Assembly (NCBI RefSeq): GCF_001650915.1
Contig: NZ_LXYO01000010.1
Location: 62,001-126,000 of the forward strand
Origin: Marinobacter sp. EhC06
GTDB lineage: Bacteria > Pseudomonadota > Gammaproteobacteria > Pseudomonadales > Oleiphilaceae
Direction of reading: 5' to 3'
DNA: 64,000 nucleotides
Part shown: positions 32,706-40,952 of the stretch, piece by piece
Position numbering within the stretch: the first letter of the stretch is position 1
Layout: every line of letters starts with the position of its first letter
Notes under the pieces: generated by a model
Told to the model about the DNA's origin: nothing
The model's input: only the letters and a program-made list of their open reading frames with translations
Database searches by the model: none
Translations under genes and position numbers: made by a program

Positions 32706-33500
32706 CTACTCCGATTTGTTGACAGTGACGGGATCACCCACGCGAATAATGCCCGGTGATTCATGAATGGCGTTCTGGCCGAAGATGACGCCCTCCTGGG
32801 TTCTGCGATAGCCGGAGAGCGTTCTCAGGGGCTGCAAGGCGGCATCCTTCTGGCCCGTGGAAGGATCCACGGTGGTCATGACACAGCGCGAACAGGGCTT
32901 TACGATGCTCAGGCGGTTGTCGCCAATGCTCAGGCTCTGCCACAGATCTTCATCCCAAGCCCCTGCCCCCTCAACCACAATATTGGGGCGGAATCTGCGC
33001 ATCTCCACGGGCACTTCGAGCCGGCTATTCAGCTCTGCCAGGGAGGCGGTATTTGTAACCAGAAAGGGAAACCCGTCGGCGAAACCCACCCGGCGGTAGT
33101 CGGTGACCCGGCCCGCATCAACTCGGCGGAAAGAGCTGTCCGGCATAAAGACCAAGCGAACAGGCTTACCGCAGAAACGGCTCAGGGCAGCGTTTGCCTC
33201 GGGCAACCCCGTCCGGGCCTTGACCCAGTCTCTCCAGACCAGAACCCGAACCTCTTCCTCTGCGGCACTCAGGACAAACTCGCCCTCATCGGGAATGCTG
33301 ATCACGACCCGGTCACCTTCCAGACGGGTTCCGACCCGGGCAAGTTCCGGGTGCTCCCTCTGGGTAACAAACCGGCGGTCATCATCCACGATCATCCATC
33401 GACGGTCCCCAACTGGCCCGAAGTCATCGGTACTAAAACAGGTCACTTCAATGCCAGACAGGGATTTGACGGGGTACACGAACAGCGAATGGACCTTCAT
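32706..33500 (-). CDS. MOSC domain protein, YcbX-like
   Basis: 264 residues from the ATG at 33500 (MKVHSLFVYPVKSLSG). A longer frame runs backwards through the tRNA-Gly and its terminator and is not credible. The N-terminal beta barrel (1-110) is followed by a MOSC domain (about 115-260) with the conserved Cys in KPCSRCVMTTVDP, the residue expected to contact molybdenum cofactor. E. coli YcbX reduces N-hydroxylated bases; this protein lacks the C-terminal ferredoxin domain of YcbX and would need a separate reductase. First gene of MOSC-uup-Cys-cluster. Confidence 0.85.
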   Translation of the reverse strand: MKVHSLFVYPVKSLSGIEVTCFSTDDFGPVGDRRWMIVDDDRRFVTQREHPELARVGTRLEGDRVVISIPDEGEFVLSAAEEEVRVLVWRDWVKARTGLPEANAALSRFCGKPVRLVFMPDSSFRRVDAGRVTDYRRVGFADGFPFLVTNTASLAELNSRLEVPVEMRRFRPNIVVEGAGAWDEDLWQSLSIGDNRLSIVKPCSRCVMTTVDPSTGQKDAALQPLRTLSGYRRTQEGVIFGQNAIHESPGIIRVGDPVTVNKSE

Positions 33501-33596
33501 GGCGGGCAGCCTCCCCAAAGAATCAGGATACGCAACAGGCTGCTGAGTATACCTGACCACACACCCCGGCGCCGAGTTTGGAGGTGCCCGAAAACG

Positions 33597-33630
33597 AAAA
33601 AACCCGATCCTTTTCAGGACCGGGTTTTTT
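33597..33630 (-). terminator. Terminator of tRNA-Gly
   Basis: An A-run, CCCG-ATCC / GGA-CCGGG stem, and T-run form a hairpin just past the tRNA 3' end. On the minus strand it ends in TTTTTT. Confidence 0.85.
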
Positions 33631-33635
33631 GAATC

Positions 33636-33711
33636 TGGAGCGGGAAACGAGATTCGAACTCGCGACCCCAACCTTGGCAAGGTTGTGCTCTACCAACTGA
33701 GCTATTCCCGC
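33636..33711 (-). tRNA. tRNA-Gly(GCC)
   Basis: 76 bases with encoded CCA. The acceptor starts GCGGGAA and pairs with TTCCCGC. D-loop region AGCTCAGTTGGTAGAGC, anticodon loop CTTGCCAAG (GCC), T-loop GTTCGAATC. A single gene with its own promoter and terminator. Confidence 0.98.
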
Positions 33712-33745
33712 AATGCTGCTCGGCTGTTACCGACAACGGAGGCGT

Positions 33746-33773
33746 ATTCTACGGATCCCGACGAAGCCGTCAA
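33746..33773 (-). promoter_or_regulatory. Promoter of tRNA-Gly
   Basis: Minus strand TTGACG (33773-33768), 16-base spacer, TAGAAT (33751-33746), followed by a GC-rich discriminator (ACGCC), typical of stringently controlled stable-RNA promoters. Its -35 overlaps the last bases of the upstream transpeptidase-like gene. Confidence 0.65.
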
Positions 33774-34486
33774 CCACTTTTTTTCAGGTTTTTTCCAGCC
33801 AGCGTCTTGTTGTCGCATTTCAGGAAACCGGAACTGTGCAGCCACTCCTGGTCGGGGTAGTACTTGAACACCAACTGGCCGCCCTTCAGGTTGTCCACCA
33901 CACGCTTGACGATCTGGTTATCCACCGCCGGGCAGCCGTGGCTCCGGCCTATGCGGCCGTATTTGCTGACCCAGTCCTCATTCACATAATCGGCGCCATG
34001 AATAACGATGGCTCGCTGCCTGGCAAGATCGTTGATGCCCGGCTCAAGACCATCGAGCCTGAGCGAGTAACCGTGCTTACCGTAATAGGATTCCCTGGCC
34101 TGAAAAAGCCCGATACTGGACTGGTAACTGCCCTCAACATTGGAGAAGGCGGTCGATTCGAAATTCCCTGAATTCTTGCCGTGTGCGACCAGATCACGCA
34201 GCAACAACTCACCCCTTTCGAGGTCAAAGATCCACAGTCTTTCCTGGCTGGACGGCAACGAGAAATCGATAACCGCGAGCCGCTCGGGCATCTGAACACC
34301 ATTGGAGACAGCACAACGAGAGGCGTTGATCGCTGTCTTGAGAACCGCCGTGTCAATTTTAGGCGCGGCTGCACTGAGGCGATCAAGAAGCTGGTCATCC
34401 AGAGAGGCGCCAAACGATGAAAGAGGTAGCGCAGCACACACAGCCAAAAGCAGGCCTGCGGGCGAAAAACGCCGCGTTTTTTGCAT
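33770..34486 (-). CDS. Murein L,D-transpeptidase-like exported protein (YkuD_2 type)
   Basis: 238 residues from the ATG at 34486. Signal peptide (MQKTRRFSPAGLLLAVCAAL, cleavage near residue 27 after FGA). The catalytic segment HGADYVNEDW followed by GRIGRSHGCPAVD supplies the His and Cys of L,D-transpeptidase folds, so an enzyme acting on peptidoglycan cross-links in the periplasm is likely. The family is known mainly from its fold, and the exact activity (cross-linking or cleavage) is not decided by sequence. A longer frame adding 19 residues lacks a ribosome-binding site and would bury the signal peptide. Confidence 0.82.
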   Translation of the reverse strand: MQKTRRFSPAGLLLAVCAALPLSSFGASLDDQLLDRLSAAAPKIDTAVLKTAINASRCAVSNGVQMPERLAVIDFSLPSSQERLWIFDLERGELLLRDLVAHGKNSGNFESTAFSNVEGSYQSSIGLFQARESYYGKHGYSLRLDGLEPGINDLARQRAIVIHGADYVNEDWVSKYGRIGRSHGCPAVDNQIVKRVVDNLKGGQLVFKYYPDQEWLHSSGFLKCDNKTLAGKNLKKSG

Positions 34487-34634
34487 TTCACGTCCCCGAT
34501 AAAATAATTGAAGGCCGCGAGAGTCGTATCGCGAGCCCGTCATAATTCAGTGTTGCGCATTTTATCAGGGAAAATTGCTAACCCCGTCAGAATGTACGTT
34601 TTTCATACAAAACTTTAAGGAAACAGCGATTACC

Positions 34635-35237
34635 TTACTGGCCAAACCTGCGCCCACCTTCGAGGTACTCCTGCTCTTCCGGTGTTGAAGTTCTGCCCAG
34701 GGCCTTGTTGCGGTGGGGGAAACGGCCGTACTGCTGGATGATGGACCGGTGATCCCGGGCGGACTGCAGGAAGCTGCTCATAAAATCGGCCAGAATCCCC
34801 TGGGTAGACCGCGCAAGCTGTTCATAACATTCCACGGACGTGTCCTGATCCTCCTTGAGCTCAGAATGCTGAAGGGGCATATACAGGAATGCCCTGTGGA
34901 CCGGAACAAGCATCATATCCTGGCCTTTCTGCATCGCTTGCCGGCAGAGCTTTCTTGCCTGACGGTCCTGGTCAAATGCCATGGCGCCGCCGCGGAATAT
35001 ATTCCGGGAAAACTGGTCAAGCAGGATAATCTCGGCGAGTATCCCACCGGCCTCACGGCGCCAGTGGTCCAGCCCCTGCTCGGATGCAAACAAAACCATC
35101 GACAAAAAACGCCGACGGATTTCCTGGTCGAACCTGCGATCGGACCGGAACCACTTGTTCCGATGATCACTGTCTGGCAGCCCATGTTCGTCCAATTCGC
35201 CAAACCAGAAATCCAGAATCTCTTTCCAATCGAACAT
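34635..35237 (-). CDS. DUF924 family protein
   Basis: 200-residue soluble helical protein of the DUF924 family, whose fold resembles tetratricopeptide repeats. Characteristic features: ILDFWFGE at the start, KWFRSDRRFDQEIRRRF, ILLDQFSRNIFRG and VHRAFLYMPLQHSE, and the closing FPHRNKALGRTSTPEEQEYL. No biochemical role is established for the family. Divergently oriented from the cbiX-like gene. Confidence 0.88.
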   Translation of the reverse strand: MFDWKEILDFWFGELDEHGLPDSDHRNKWFRSDRRFDQEIRRRFLSMVLFASEQGLDHWRREAGGILAEIILLDQFSRNIFRGGAMAFDQDRQARKLCRQAMQKGQDMMLVPVHRAFLYMPLQHSELKEDQDTSVECYEQLARSTQGILADFMSSFLQSARDHRSIIQQYGRFPHRNKALGRTSTPEEQEYLEGGRRFGQ

Positions 35238-35339
35238 TCACCGTCACCCTGTTACTTTAGTTATGGTCGGTCCTTATATCGCGGCCGGCACTCCGGACTT
35301 ACGACAGGCTCTATTAAATTGACTACTCCAGGAGAGGCA

Positions 35340-35714
35340 ATGAACAGCCCCCGCATTATTCTGTTGGCACATGGAAGCAGTGACAAGCGCTGGTGTGAAA
35401 CCTTCGAACAGCTTGCTGCGCCAACCCTTGCGTCTATCGACAACGCTCGGGTTGCCTACATGGAACTCGCAGAACCATCCATGGACACGGTCATAAAGGA
35501 AGGTGTTTCGGAAGGCGCCACCGAGTTTACGATCATCCCCTTGTTCCTTGCAGCCGGACGTCACCTTCGCAAGGACGTTCCCGCCATGATTGAAGAACTC
35601 GAGAAGGCACATGGCGCAACCATCCAACTTGCGCCGCCGATTGGAGAAAACCCTTTACTGGGACAGGCGATCCGGGATGTTGTTATGCTTCAACTGGAAC
35701 AGACGCCAGCCTGA
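35340..35714 (+). CDS. Small CbiX/SirB-type metal chelatase
   Basis: 124 residues, half the length of SirB or CbiK, as in the homodimeric CbiX-small proteins. Start ATG at 35340 with AGGAG five bases upstream; an in-frame extension far upstream runs antisense through the DUF924 gene and was rejected. The metal-binding His lies in LLAHGSSD and a second His in AGRHLRKDVP. The family inserts Co2+, Ni2+ or Fe2+ into sirohydrochlorin-type tetrapyrroles. The neighbours show no cobalamin or sirohaem genes, so the substrate is uncertain. Confidence 0.82.
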   Translation: MNSPRIILLAHGSSDKRWCETFEQLAAPTLASIDNARVAYMELAEPSMDTVIKEGVSEGATEFTIIPLFLAAGRHLRKDVPAMIEELEKAHGATIQLAPPIGENPLLGQAIRDVVMLQLEQTPA

Positions 35715-35768
35715 GCCGGGCGTTCTGAAAGCCGATTCGGCGGGCGGTGCGCGACAGGAGCAACAATT

Positions 35769-36686
35769 ATGTCGAAAAGGATTCTGATTACCGGTGGTAC
35801 CGGATTTATCGGCCATGTTCTGTGCCGTGAATTGCTGGCAAGGGAGTATGAACTCACGGTTTTCAGCCGGCAACCGGCAGAAACCGTCAAGTCCTGTTGC
35901 GGTCGGGTTCAAGCGATCCGCGACCTGCAACAGCTTCGCGCCCATCCGGGTTATGATGCCGTGATCAATCTCGCCGGTGAAGGTATCGCCGACAAACGGT
36001 GGTCTGAAGCCCGCAAGCAGGAACTGCGGGACAGCCGGATAGGTGTGACCGAAACGCTGGTTGAGGTCATCCGAAGTTGGGAACGGGCACCGGAAGTACT
36101 CGTCTCAGGCTCGGCTGTTGGCTTCTACGGGGACCAGGGGGCTGCAAAGGTAACCGAAGACACCCGCCCCAACGATGAATTTACCCATCGACTTTGCCGC
36201 GACTGGGAAAACGCCGCCAAACCTCTAGCCGACGATGGCGTGAGGGTGTGCTTCTCCCGCACGGGTGTAGTGGCAGGCCCGGGCGGAGGTTTCCTTGAAC
36301 GGATGATTCTACCCTTCAAGCTTGGGCTTGGCGGGCGCCTGGGAAGCGGTACGCAGTACATGCCCTGGGTACACCGCGACGACGTCGTTGGCGCTCTTAT
36401 CTGGATGATGGAGAACTCGAGCGCCTCAGGCCCGTTCAATGTGGTGAGCCCTAACCCGGCAACCAACGCAGAATTCACCCGAAGCCTGGGTAAGGTTTTG
36501 CACCGCCCCACTCTTTTTCCGGCGCCAGCGCCGGTGCTGAGGGTTGCCCTGGGAGAAATGGCCCGCCTTCTGCTCACCGGACAGAACGCTATTCCAGAGA
36601 AACTTACGAGGGAAAAGTTTGAATTCCGGTATCCCGATCTGGAGCCGGCATTGGCTCAATGCATTGCTCTCGGATCATCCCGGTGA
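35769..36686 (+). CDS. TIGR01777-type SDR epimerase (YfcH-like)
   Basis: 305 residues. N-terminal NAD(P) motif ITGGTGFIG, then INLAGEGIADKRWSEARKQEL, the segment diagnostic of the YfcH/TIGR01777 group, and a C-terminal DUF1731-like domain (about 255-300). Related proteins are linked to cell division (SulA-like name) or chloroplast function, but no reaction is established. ATG follows AGGAG; 54 bases after cbiX, probably co-transcribed. Confidence 0.85.
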   Translation: MSKRILITGGTGFIGHVLCRELLAREYELTVFSRQPAETVKSCCGRVQAIRDLQQLRAHPGYDAVINLAGEGIADKRWSEARKQELRDSRIGVTETLVEVIRSWERAPEVLVSGSAVGFYGDQGAAKVTEDTRPNDEFTHRLCRDWENAAKPLADDGVRVCFSRTGVVAGPGGGFLERMILPFKLGLGGRLGSGTQYMPWVHRDDVVGALIWMMENSSASGPFNVVSPNPATNAEFTRSLGKVLHRPTLFPAPAPVLRVALGEMARLLLTGQNAIPEKLTREKFEFRYPDLEPALAQCIALGSSR

Positions 36687-36704
36687 TTTTTTTCACAAAA
36701 GGCG

Positions 36705-36733
36705 TTGACAGGGTTTCGAAGCTTTCTTAATAT
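36705..36733 (+). promoter_or_regulatory. Promoter of tRNA-Glu
   Basis: TTGACA (36705-36710), 17-base spacer, TAATAT (36728-36733), then a GC-rich discriminator (ACGCGCC) typical of stable-RNA genes. The tRNA begins about 33 bases after the predicted start. Confidence 0.8.
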
Positions 36734-36772
36734 ACGCGCCACCTCGACGAGGCAAGGTGTTGAAAACGTTGC

Positions 36773-36848
36773 GTCCCCTTCGTCTAGTGGCCTAGGACTC
36801 CGCCCTTTCACGGCGGCAACAGGGGTTCGAACCCCCTAGGGGACGCCA
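36773..36848 (+). tRNA. tRNA-Glu(TTC)
   Basis: 76 bases with encoded CCA. Acceptor GTCCCCT pairs with AGGGGAC; anticodon loop CTTTCAC gives TTC; T-loop GGTTCGAACC. A short T-run follows the CCA. Confidence 0.98.
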
Positions 36849-36868
36849 ATTTTTCTGCCTTGATGTTT

Positions 36869-36888
36869 CGGAAAACCGAAGTTTTCCG
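36869..36888 (-). terminator. UUCG-tetraloop hairpin after the CcoM-like gene
   Basis: Arms CGGAAAAC (36869-36876) and GTTTTCCG (36881-36888). Read on the minus strand the loop is C(TTCG)G, the very stable tetraloop. It lies ten bases past the stop of the small membrane-protein gene and also downstream of tRNA-Glu on the other strand. T residues follow only sparsely, so stabilisation of the mRNA 3' end is as likely as termination. Confidence 0.55.
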
Positions 36889-36897
36889 ATGACATCG

Positions 36898-37050
36898 TCA
36901 GACCGGCTTCTGACCGTGCTTCCCTTCTTTTCGATCCTGGTGTCCGTGCTCCTTCTGATCTTTCATCACGAAGATGCCAACACCCACGAAAAAGCCAACC
37001 ATCAGCAGTACAGTGGCAATACCCGCGATCACAACGGCGTCCATATACAT
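36898..37050 (-). CDS. 50-residue single-helix membrane protein, CcoM-like
   Basis: A short gene between tRNA-Glu and the GGDEF-EAL gene. ATG at 37050 with AAGGAG seven bases upstream, stop TGA at 36898. It starts MYMDAVVIAGIATVLLMVGF; one transmembrane helix (about 5-28) is followed by a KD pair and a hydrophilic His/Lys-rich tail (about 29-50). The spacing of D4, AG, T, LM, FF, G, G and KD strongly resembles what I remember of CcoM, the small extra subunit of cbb3 cytochrome oxidase in Pseudomonas, but the tail is longer than in that roughly 36-residue protein. The FNR/ANR-type box at 37116 fits a cbb3-related role. Assignment rests on recollection, not alignment. Confidence 0.7.
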   Translation of the reverse strand: MYMDAVVIAGIATVLLMVGFFVGVGIFVMKDQKEHGHQDRKEGKHGQKPV

Positions 37051-37115
37051 GTTGTTTCTCCTTCCGGTAATTAACTTGATTAAACTCAGGTTACGCCCGG
37101 CATGCCCGCAAGGTA

Positions 37116-37129
37116 TTGATCCAGGTCAA
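37116..37129. promoter_or_regulatory. FNR/ANR-type binding site
   Basis: TTGAT-CCAG-GTCAA, one base from the TTGAT-N4-ATCAA consensus and a form common for ANR in pseudomonads. It lies 66-79 bases upstream of the small CcoM-like gene (minus). If a TAACCT at 37093-37088 is the -10, the centre would be near -41.5, the class II activation position. It is also about 145 bases upstream of the plus-strand GGDEF-EAL gene. Confidence 0.55.
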
Positions 37130-37271
37130 CGTATTTGTCGGACCAGATGTACGCATAAATACTGAACCACAACACATTTCCTTCGATTTTTCCTGCATTT
37201 GCAAGGCATTTGAAAGAAACTGCTGCTATAGTCGGAAACAAAGGAAGTGTCCGATCTCCTAACCGGTCTGG

Positions 37272-39701
37272 GTGGCTGAAGTTCAAGACATGCCAAAACT
37301 GTCGACGCGTCTTCAACGTTTTCGCACAGGCTCGCCCCTGTCTTTCAGGCTGCTGGCCTGGATTCTTCTGTTCAGCTCCGCCTTTACACTGGTGGCCTCC
37401 GCCCTTCAGATCTATTCCGACTATCGAAAAGACCTCTCGCAGATCGACAACCGCATGCAAGTGGTTGAAGCCGGCTATGCATCCAGTCTGGCCCGCAGTC
37501 TGTGGGCCCTGGACCAGAAACTGCTGCAAACCCAGATGGAAGGCATACTCAGTTTGCCCGATGTGGTTCATTTGCGGCTGAGGATCGAACCCGATTCCGA
37601 GCTGGTTATGGGAGAAATCCCGCGGGACGCAAAAACCACCTCCCACAGTTTCAATCTCGTTCATCAGGGCGATGAAATGTTCAAACTGGGTGAGCTGACG
37701 GTGACCGCAGACCTGGACCGGGTCTACGATGAACTCAAGCGGAAGGTGGGGGTCATTCTGCTGACCCAGTTCCTGAAGACGTTCTTTGTTTCGATCCTCA
37801 TTATCTGGATCTTCCAGCATTTCGTGGCACGCCATCTGACTACCATGGCGAATTACGCTCGGGACTTTTCGCTGAAAACCACTTCGAAGCCACTGACGTT
37901 GGACAGACCCAACACCCCATCGAACCGTAACGACGAGTTGGGTCGGGTCACAGACGCCATCAACCAGATGCGCGAGCGACTGAACGCAGACATGGAGCGC
38001 CAGCAAAAGGATGCGGCGGAAATCCGGAAGTTTTCCAAAGCCATTGAACAAAGCCCCTCCTCGGTCCTGATCTGCGATCGCCAGTGGCGTATCGAATTTG
38101 CCAACCAGAAATTCACCCAGTTAACCGGCTATGAGGCTGCGTCGATCATTGGCAAGCACCCTGGCGCACTCGGGGACAACGATATTGAAAACCGTGAAAG
38201 CCGACACCTGTGGCAATCCATCCGCCTGCAGGTGCAGCGCGTCGGGGTCTGGCAGGGTGAAGTCAACAGCGTGCGCCGTAATGGTGAACGCTTCTGGGAG
38301 CAACTGATTGTCACCCCAATCAAGGACGAGTCCGGCGGTACCACCGGTTACCTTATCCTGGGTGAAGACATCAGCATCCGCAAACGCTATGAACAGCAGC
38401 TCTTGCGCCAGGCCAACTACGACATCCTGACCGGGCTGCCCAACCGGATGCTGGCCCTGGACCGTCTGAAACTGGCACTGGCACAGGCACGTCGGGAAAG
38501 CACCCTCGTGGGCGTGATGTTCCTCGATCTCGACAACTTCAAGCACATAAACGACACCCTCGGCCACGATGCCGGCGACAACCTGCTGATTGAGGCAGCC
38601 CGAAGGATTTCCAGCTGCCTCCGTGGCACCAGTACCGTTGCGCGGCTGGGGGGCGATGAGTTCTTGGTGATCCTGCCGGGGCTGACTGGCCCGGAGGCTT
38701 CGTCGCAGGTTGCAGAGCGTATCCTGAAAACCTTCTCACCGCCCTACATACTCAATGGGCAGGAGGTGTTCGTAACCACGAGCATCGGCATCGCTATTTT
38801 CCCGACGGACTCAGACAACAGCGGCACGCTGCTGCAGCACGCTGATGCCGCCATGTACCAGGCCAAACACAAAGGCAAGAGCTCCTTCGCCCATTTCGCC
38901 CCGGAAATGACCGAGGTCTCCCACGAGCGCCTGAAGATGGAGTCCAGCATGCGCAGGGCTCTGGAGCTGAAGGAATTCGAACTGTATTTCCAGCCGATCG
39001 TGAATACCGATTCCGGCACGCTTTGCTCGGTTGAGGCCCTGCTGCGCTGGAACAACCCGGCCATGGGCATGGTGATGCCCGACCGGTTCATTCCCCTGGC
39101 CGAGGAAACCGGTCTGATTACCCCCATCGGCGAGTGGGTCCTCGAGGAGGCCTGTCGGGCCGCCATGGGATGGAAGCATGCCACCGGCAAAGACATTGGT
39201 ATTTCCGTGAACGTGTCGCCGCGTCAGTTCCGGGATCCCGGCTTTACCGAGGCCGTTATGCACGCCCTCTCTACCAGCGGTCTGGCACCGGAGCAGCTGG
39301 AACTTGAAATTACCGAACGACTGATTCTGGACAACTCCATTGAAACCGCCGAAATCCTGCGCCAGTTGGACAAGGCCGGCATCCGATTGTCAGTGGACGA
39401 TTTTGGGACAGGCTACTCTGCCCTCAGTTACCTGAAGAGCTACCCGTTTGATACCCTGAAAATTGACAAGTCCTTTGTCCAGGATGTCATGAAGGAGCCC
39501 GAGGATGCCTCACTGGTGCGGGCTATCATCAACATGGCCCACAGCCTGGGCCTGCGAGTGATCGCAGAAGGGGTGGAAGAAGAGGCTCAGACCCACTTCC
39601 TGAAAAAGGAAGGTTGCGACTTCTCTCAGGGTTACTTCTACAGCCGCCCCCTGCCGGCACCGGATTTTGAAGCCTGGCTGGCCAGCAATCATCGGGTATA
39701 G
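37272..39701 (+). CDS. Membrane sensor with HAMP, PAS, GGDEF and EAL domains
   Basis: 809 residues, a bifunctional-looking cyclic di-GMP enzyme. Transmembrane helices at about 27-47 and 160-182 enclose a periplasmic sensor of about 110 residues. A HAMP segment (183-238), a PAS domain (about 252-372), a GGDEF domain with intact GGDEF at 460-464, and an EAL domain (about 555-800) follow. The inhibitory RxxD site is absent (RGTS instead). EAL residues look complete: EALLRW, SVNVSPRQF, ELEITERL, DDFGTGYS, KIDKSF, EGVE, so phosphodiesterase activity is expected. The start is GTG at 37272 or ATG at 37290; neither has a good ribosome-binding site. Confidence 0.92.
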   Translation: MAEVQDMPKLSTRLQRFRTGSPLSFRLLAWILLFSSAFTLVASALQIYSDYRKDLSQIDNRMQVVEAGYASSLARSLWALDQKLLQTQMEGILSLPDVVHLRLRIEPDSELVMGEIPRDAKTTSHSFNLVHQGDEMFKLGELTVTADLDRVYDELKRKVGVILLTQFLKTFFVSILIIWIFQHFVARHLTTMANYARDFSLKTTSKPLTLDRPNTPSNRNDELGRVTDAINQMRERLNADMERQQKDAAEIRKFSKAIEQSPSSVLICDRQWRIEFANQKFTQLTGYEAASIIGKHPGALGDNDIENRESRHLWQSIRLQVQRVGVWQGEVNSVRRNGERFWEQLIVTPIKDESGGTTGYLILGEDISIRKRYEQQLLRQANYDILTGLPNRMLALDRLKLALAQARRESTLVGVMFLDLDNFKHINDTLGHDAGDNLLIEAARRISSCLRGTSTVARLGGDEFLVILPGLTGPEASSQVAERILKTFSPPYILNGQEVFVTTSIGIAIFPTDSDNSGTLLQHADAAMYQAKHKGKSSFAHFAPEMTEVSHERLKMESSMRRALELKEFELYFQPIVNTDSGTLCSVEALLRWNNPAMGMVMPDRFIPLAEETGLITPIGEWVLEEACRAAMGWKHATGKDIGISVNVSPRQFRDPGFTEAVMHALSTSGLAPEQLELEITERLILDNSIETAEILRQLDKAGIRLSVDDFGTGYSALSYLKSYPFDTLKIDKSFVQDVMKEPEDASLVRAIINMAHSLGLRVIAEGVEEEAQTHFLKKEGCDFSQGYFYSRPLPAPDFEAWLASNHRV

Positions 39702-39728
39702 ATCGAAAACCGTTGGAACCTGACTCCC

Positions 39729-40925
39729 ATGGAAGACACCGTACTTGTCGTGAACTGCGGCAGCTCATCCCTGAAACTCGCCTTATTCGATGACCAACAC
39801 AGAAAGCTGGCATCCGCGCTCGCTGAGCGTCTCGGTCAAAACGACGCATTTGCTCGCGTTGAAGGCCGGGAAGAGACCATTCCGCTGGATCCCGGTGCCA
39901 GCCACGATCAGGCGCTGAATACGCTGGTCGCAGCGCTCCGGGATCAGGGACTGATGGCGTCGGCCCCGACCGCCATTGGCCACCGGGTCGTTCACGGCGG
40001 CGAGACCTTCCGTGAAGCCGTGCTTCTTGATGACGATGTCATGGATGCCATTGAGGACTGCGCGGGGCTTGCCCCCTTGCACAACCCGGTCAATCTGTCC
40101 GGCATTCGGGCAACCCTGGCGCAGTTTCCCGAGGTGCCGCAGACTGCCGTTTTCGACACCGCCTTTCACCAGACCCTGCCCAAAAGGGCGTTCCTCTATG
40201 CCCTGCCGGAGGCCTGGTACCGGGATTGGGGAATTCGCCGGTATGGTTTCCACGGCACCAGTCATGCCTTCATGGCCGCCGAAGCTGCCCGTCTGTTGGG
40301 AAAAACGCCCGCTACCACCTCGATCATCTCGGCCCACCTGGGCAACGGATGCAGTATTACCGCCATCCGGGACGGGATCAGTGTCGATACCAGCATGGGT
40401 CTTACACCATTGGAAGGCCTGGTGATGGGAACCCGCAGCGGCGATGTCGACCCTGGCCTGTTCGACTTTCTCCGCAGCAAGGGCATCGCCGCGGACGAGG
40501 TGCACCGGGTCCTGAATCAGGAAAGTGGCCTCCTCGGCCTGTCCGGGCAGACCAACGACATGCGTTCGCTCTGTGAGCTCGCGGACCATGGTCATGAGCC
40601 ATCCCGAACCGCCATTGATGTGTTCTGCTTCCGCCTTGCCCGTTACGTTGGGGCCATGATGGCATCACTCAGCCAACTGGACGCACTGGTTTTCACAGGT
40701 GGCATCGGGGAAAACAGTGCCCGGATCAGAGCCGAAACCATCAACCACCTCAAGCTCATAGGATTTGAACTCAGCCCGGACCTAAACAAGCATCATGGCG
40801 AATTCAGCCACCGCCGGGTGGAAAGCCCCGACTCCAGGTTTCCCGTTTTGGTGATCCCCACCAACGAGGAGCTGGTTATTGCACGGGAAGCATCCCGCCT
40901 CGCCGGCTCTGCTGCTTTGGGCTGA
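39729..40925 (+). CDS. ackA: Acetate kinase
   Basis: Interconverts acetyl phosphate and acetate with ADP/ATP. 398 residues, normal length. Signatures NCGSSSLKLALFD (phosphate-binding start), GHRVVHGG, RRYGFHGTSHAF and GNGCSITAIRDG are present. It precedes pta by 27 bases as a two-gene operon, the standard acetate overflow and assimilation pathway linked to the TCA block. Confidence 0.97.
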   Translation: MEDTVLVVNCGSSSLKLALFDDQHRKLASALAERLGQNDAFARVEGREETIPLDPGASHDQALNTLVAALRDQGLMASAPTAIGHRVVHGGETFREAVLLDDDVMDAIEDCAGLAPLHNPVNLSGIRATLAQFPEVPQTAVFDTAFHQTLPKRAFLYALPEAWYRDWGIRRYGFHGTSHAFMAAEAARLLGKTPATTSIISAHLGNGCSITAIRDGISVDTSMGLTPLEGLVMGTRSGDVDPGLFDFLRSKGIAADEVHRVLNQESGLLGLSGQTNDMRSLCELADHGHEPSRTAIDVFCFRLARYVGAMMASLSQLDALVFTGGIGENSARIRAETINHLKLIGFELSPDLNKHHGEFSHRRVESPDSRFPVLVIPTNEELVIAREASRLAGSAALG

Positions 40926-40952
40926 CCCACACGCATCATCAGGACTAGCATC

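Noticed and set aside
33501..33680. N-terminal extension of the MOSC protein by 60 codons
   Set aside because: It translates the tRNA-Gly and its terminator.
36889..37165. Plus-strand frames of about 61 and 63 codons after tRNA-Glu
   Set aside because: Antisense to the better-supported 50-codon membrane-protein gene, which has a strong ribosome-binding site and an FNR/ANR-type box.
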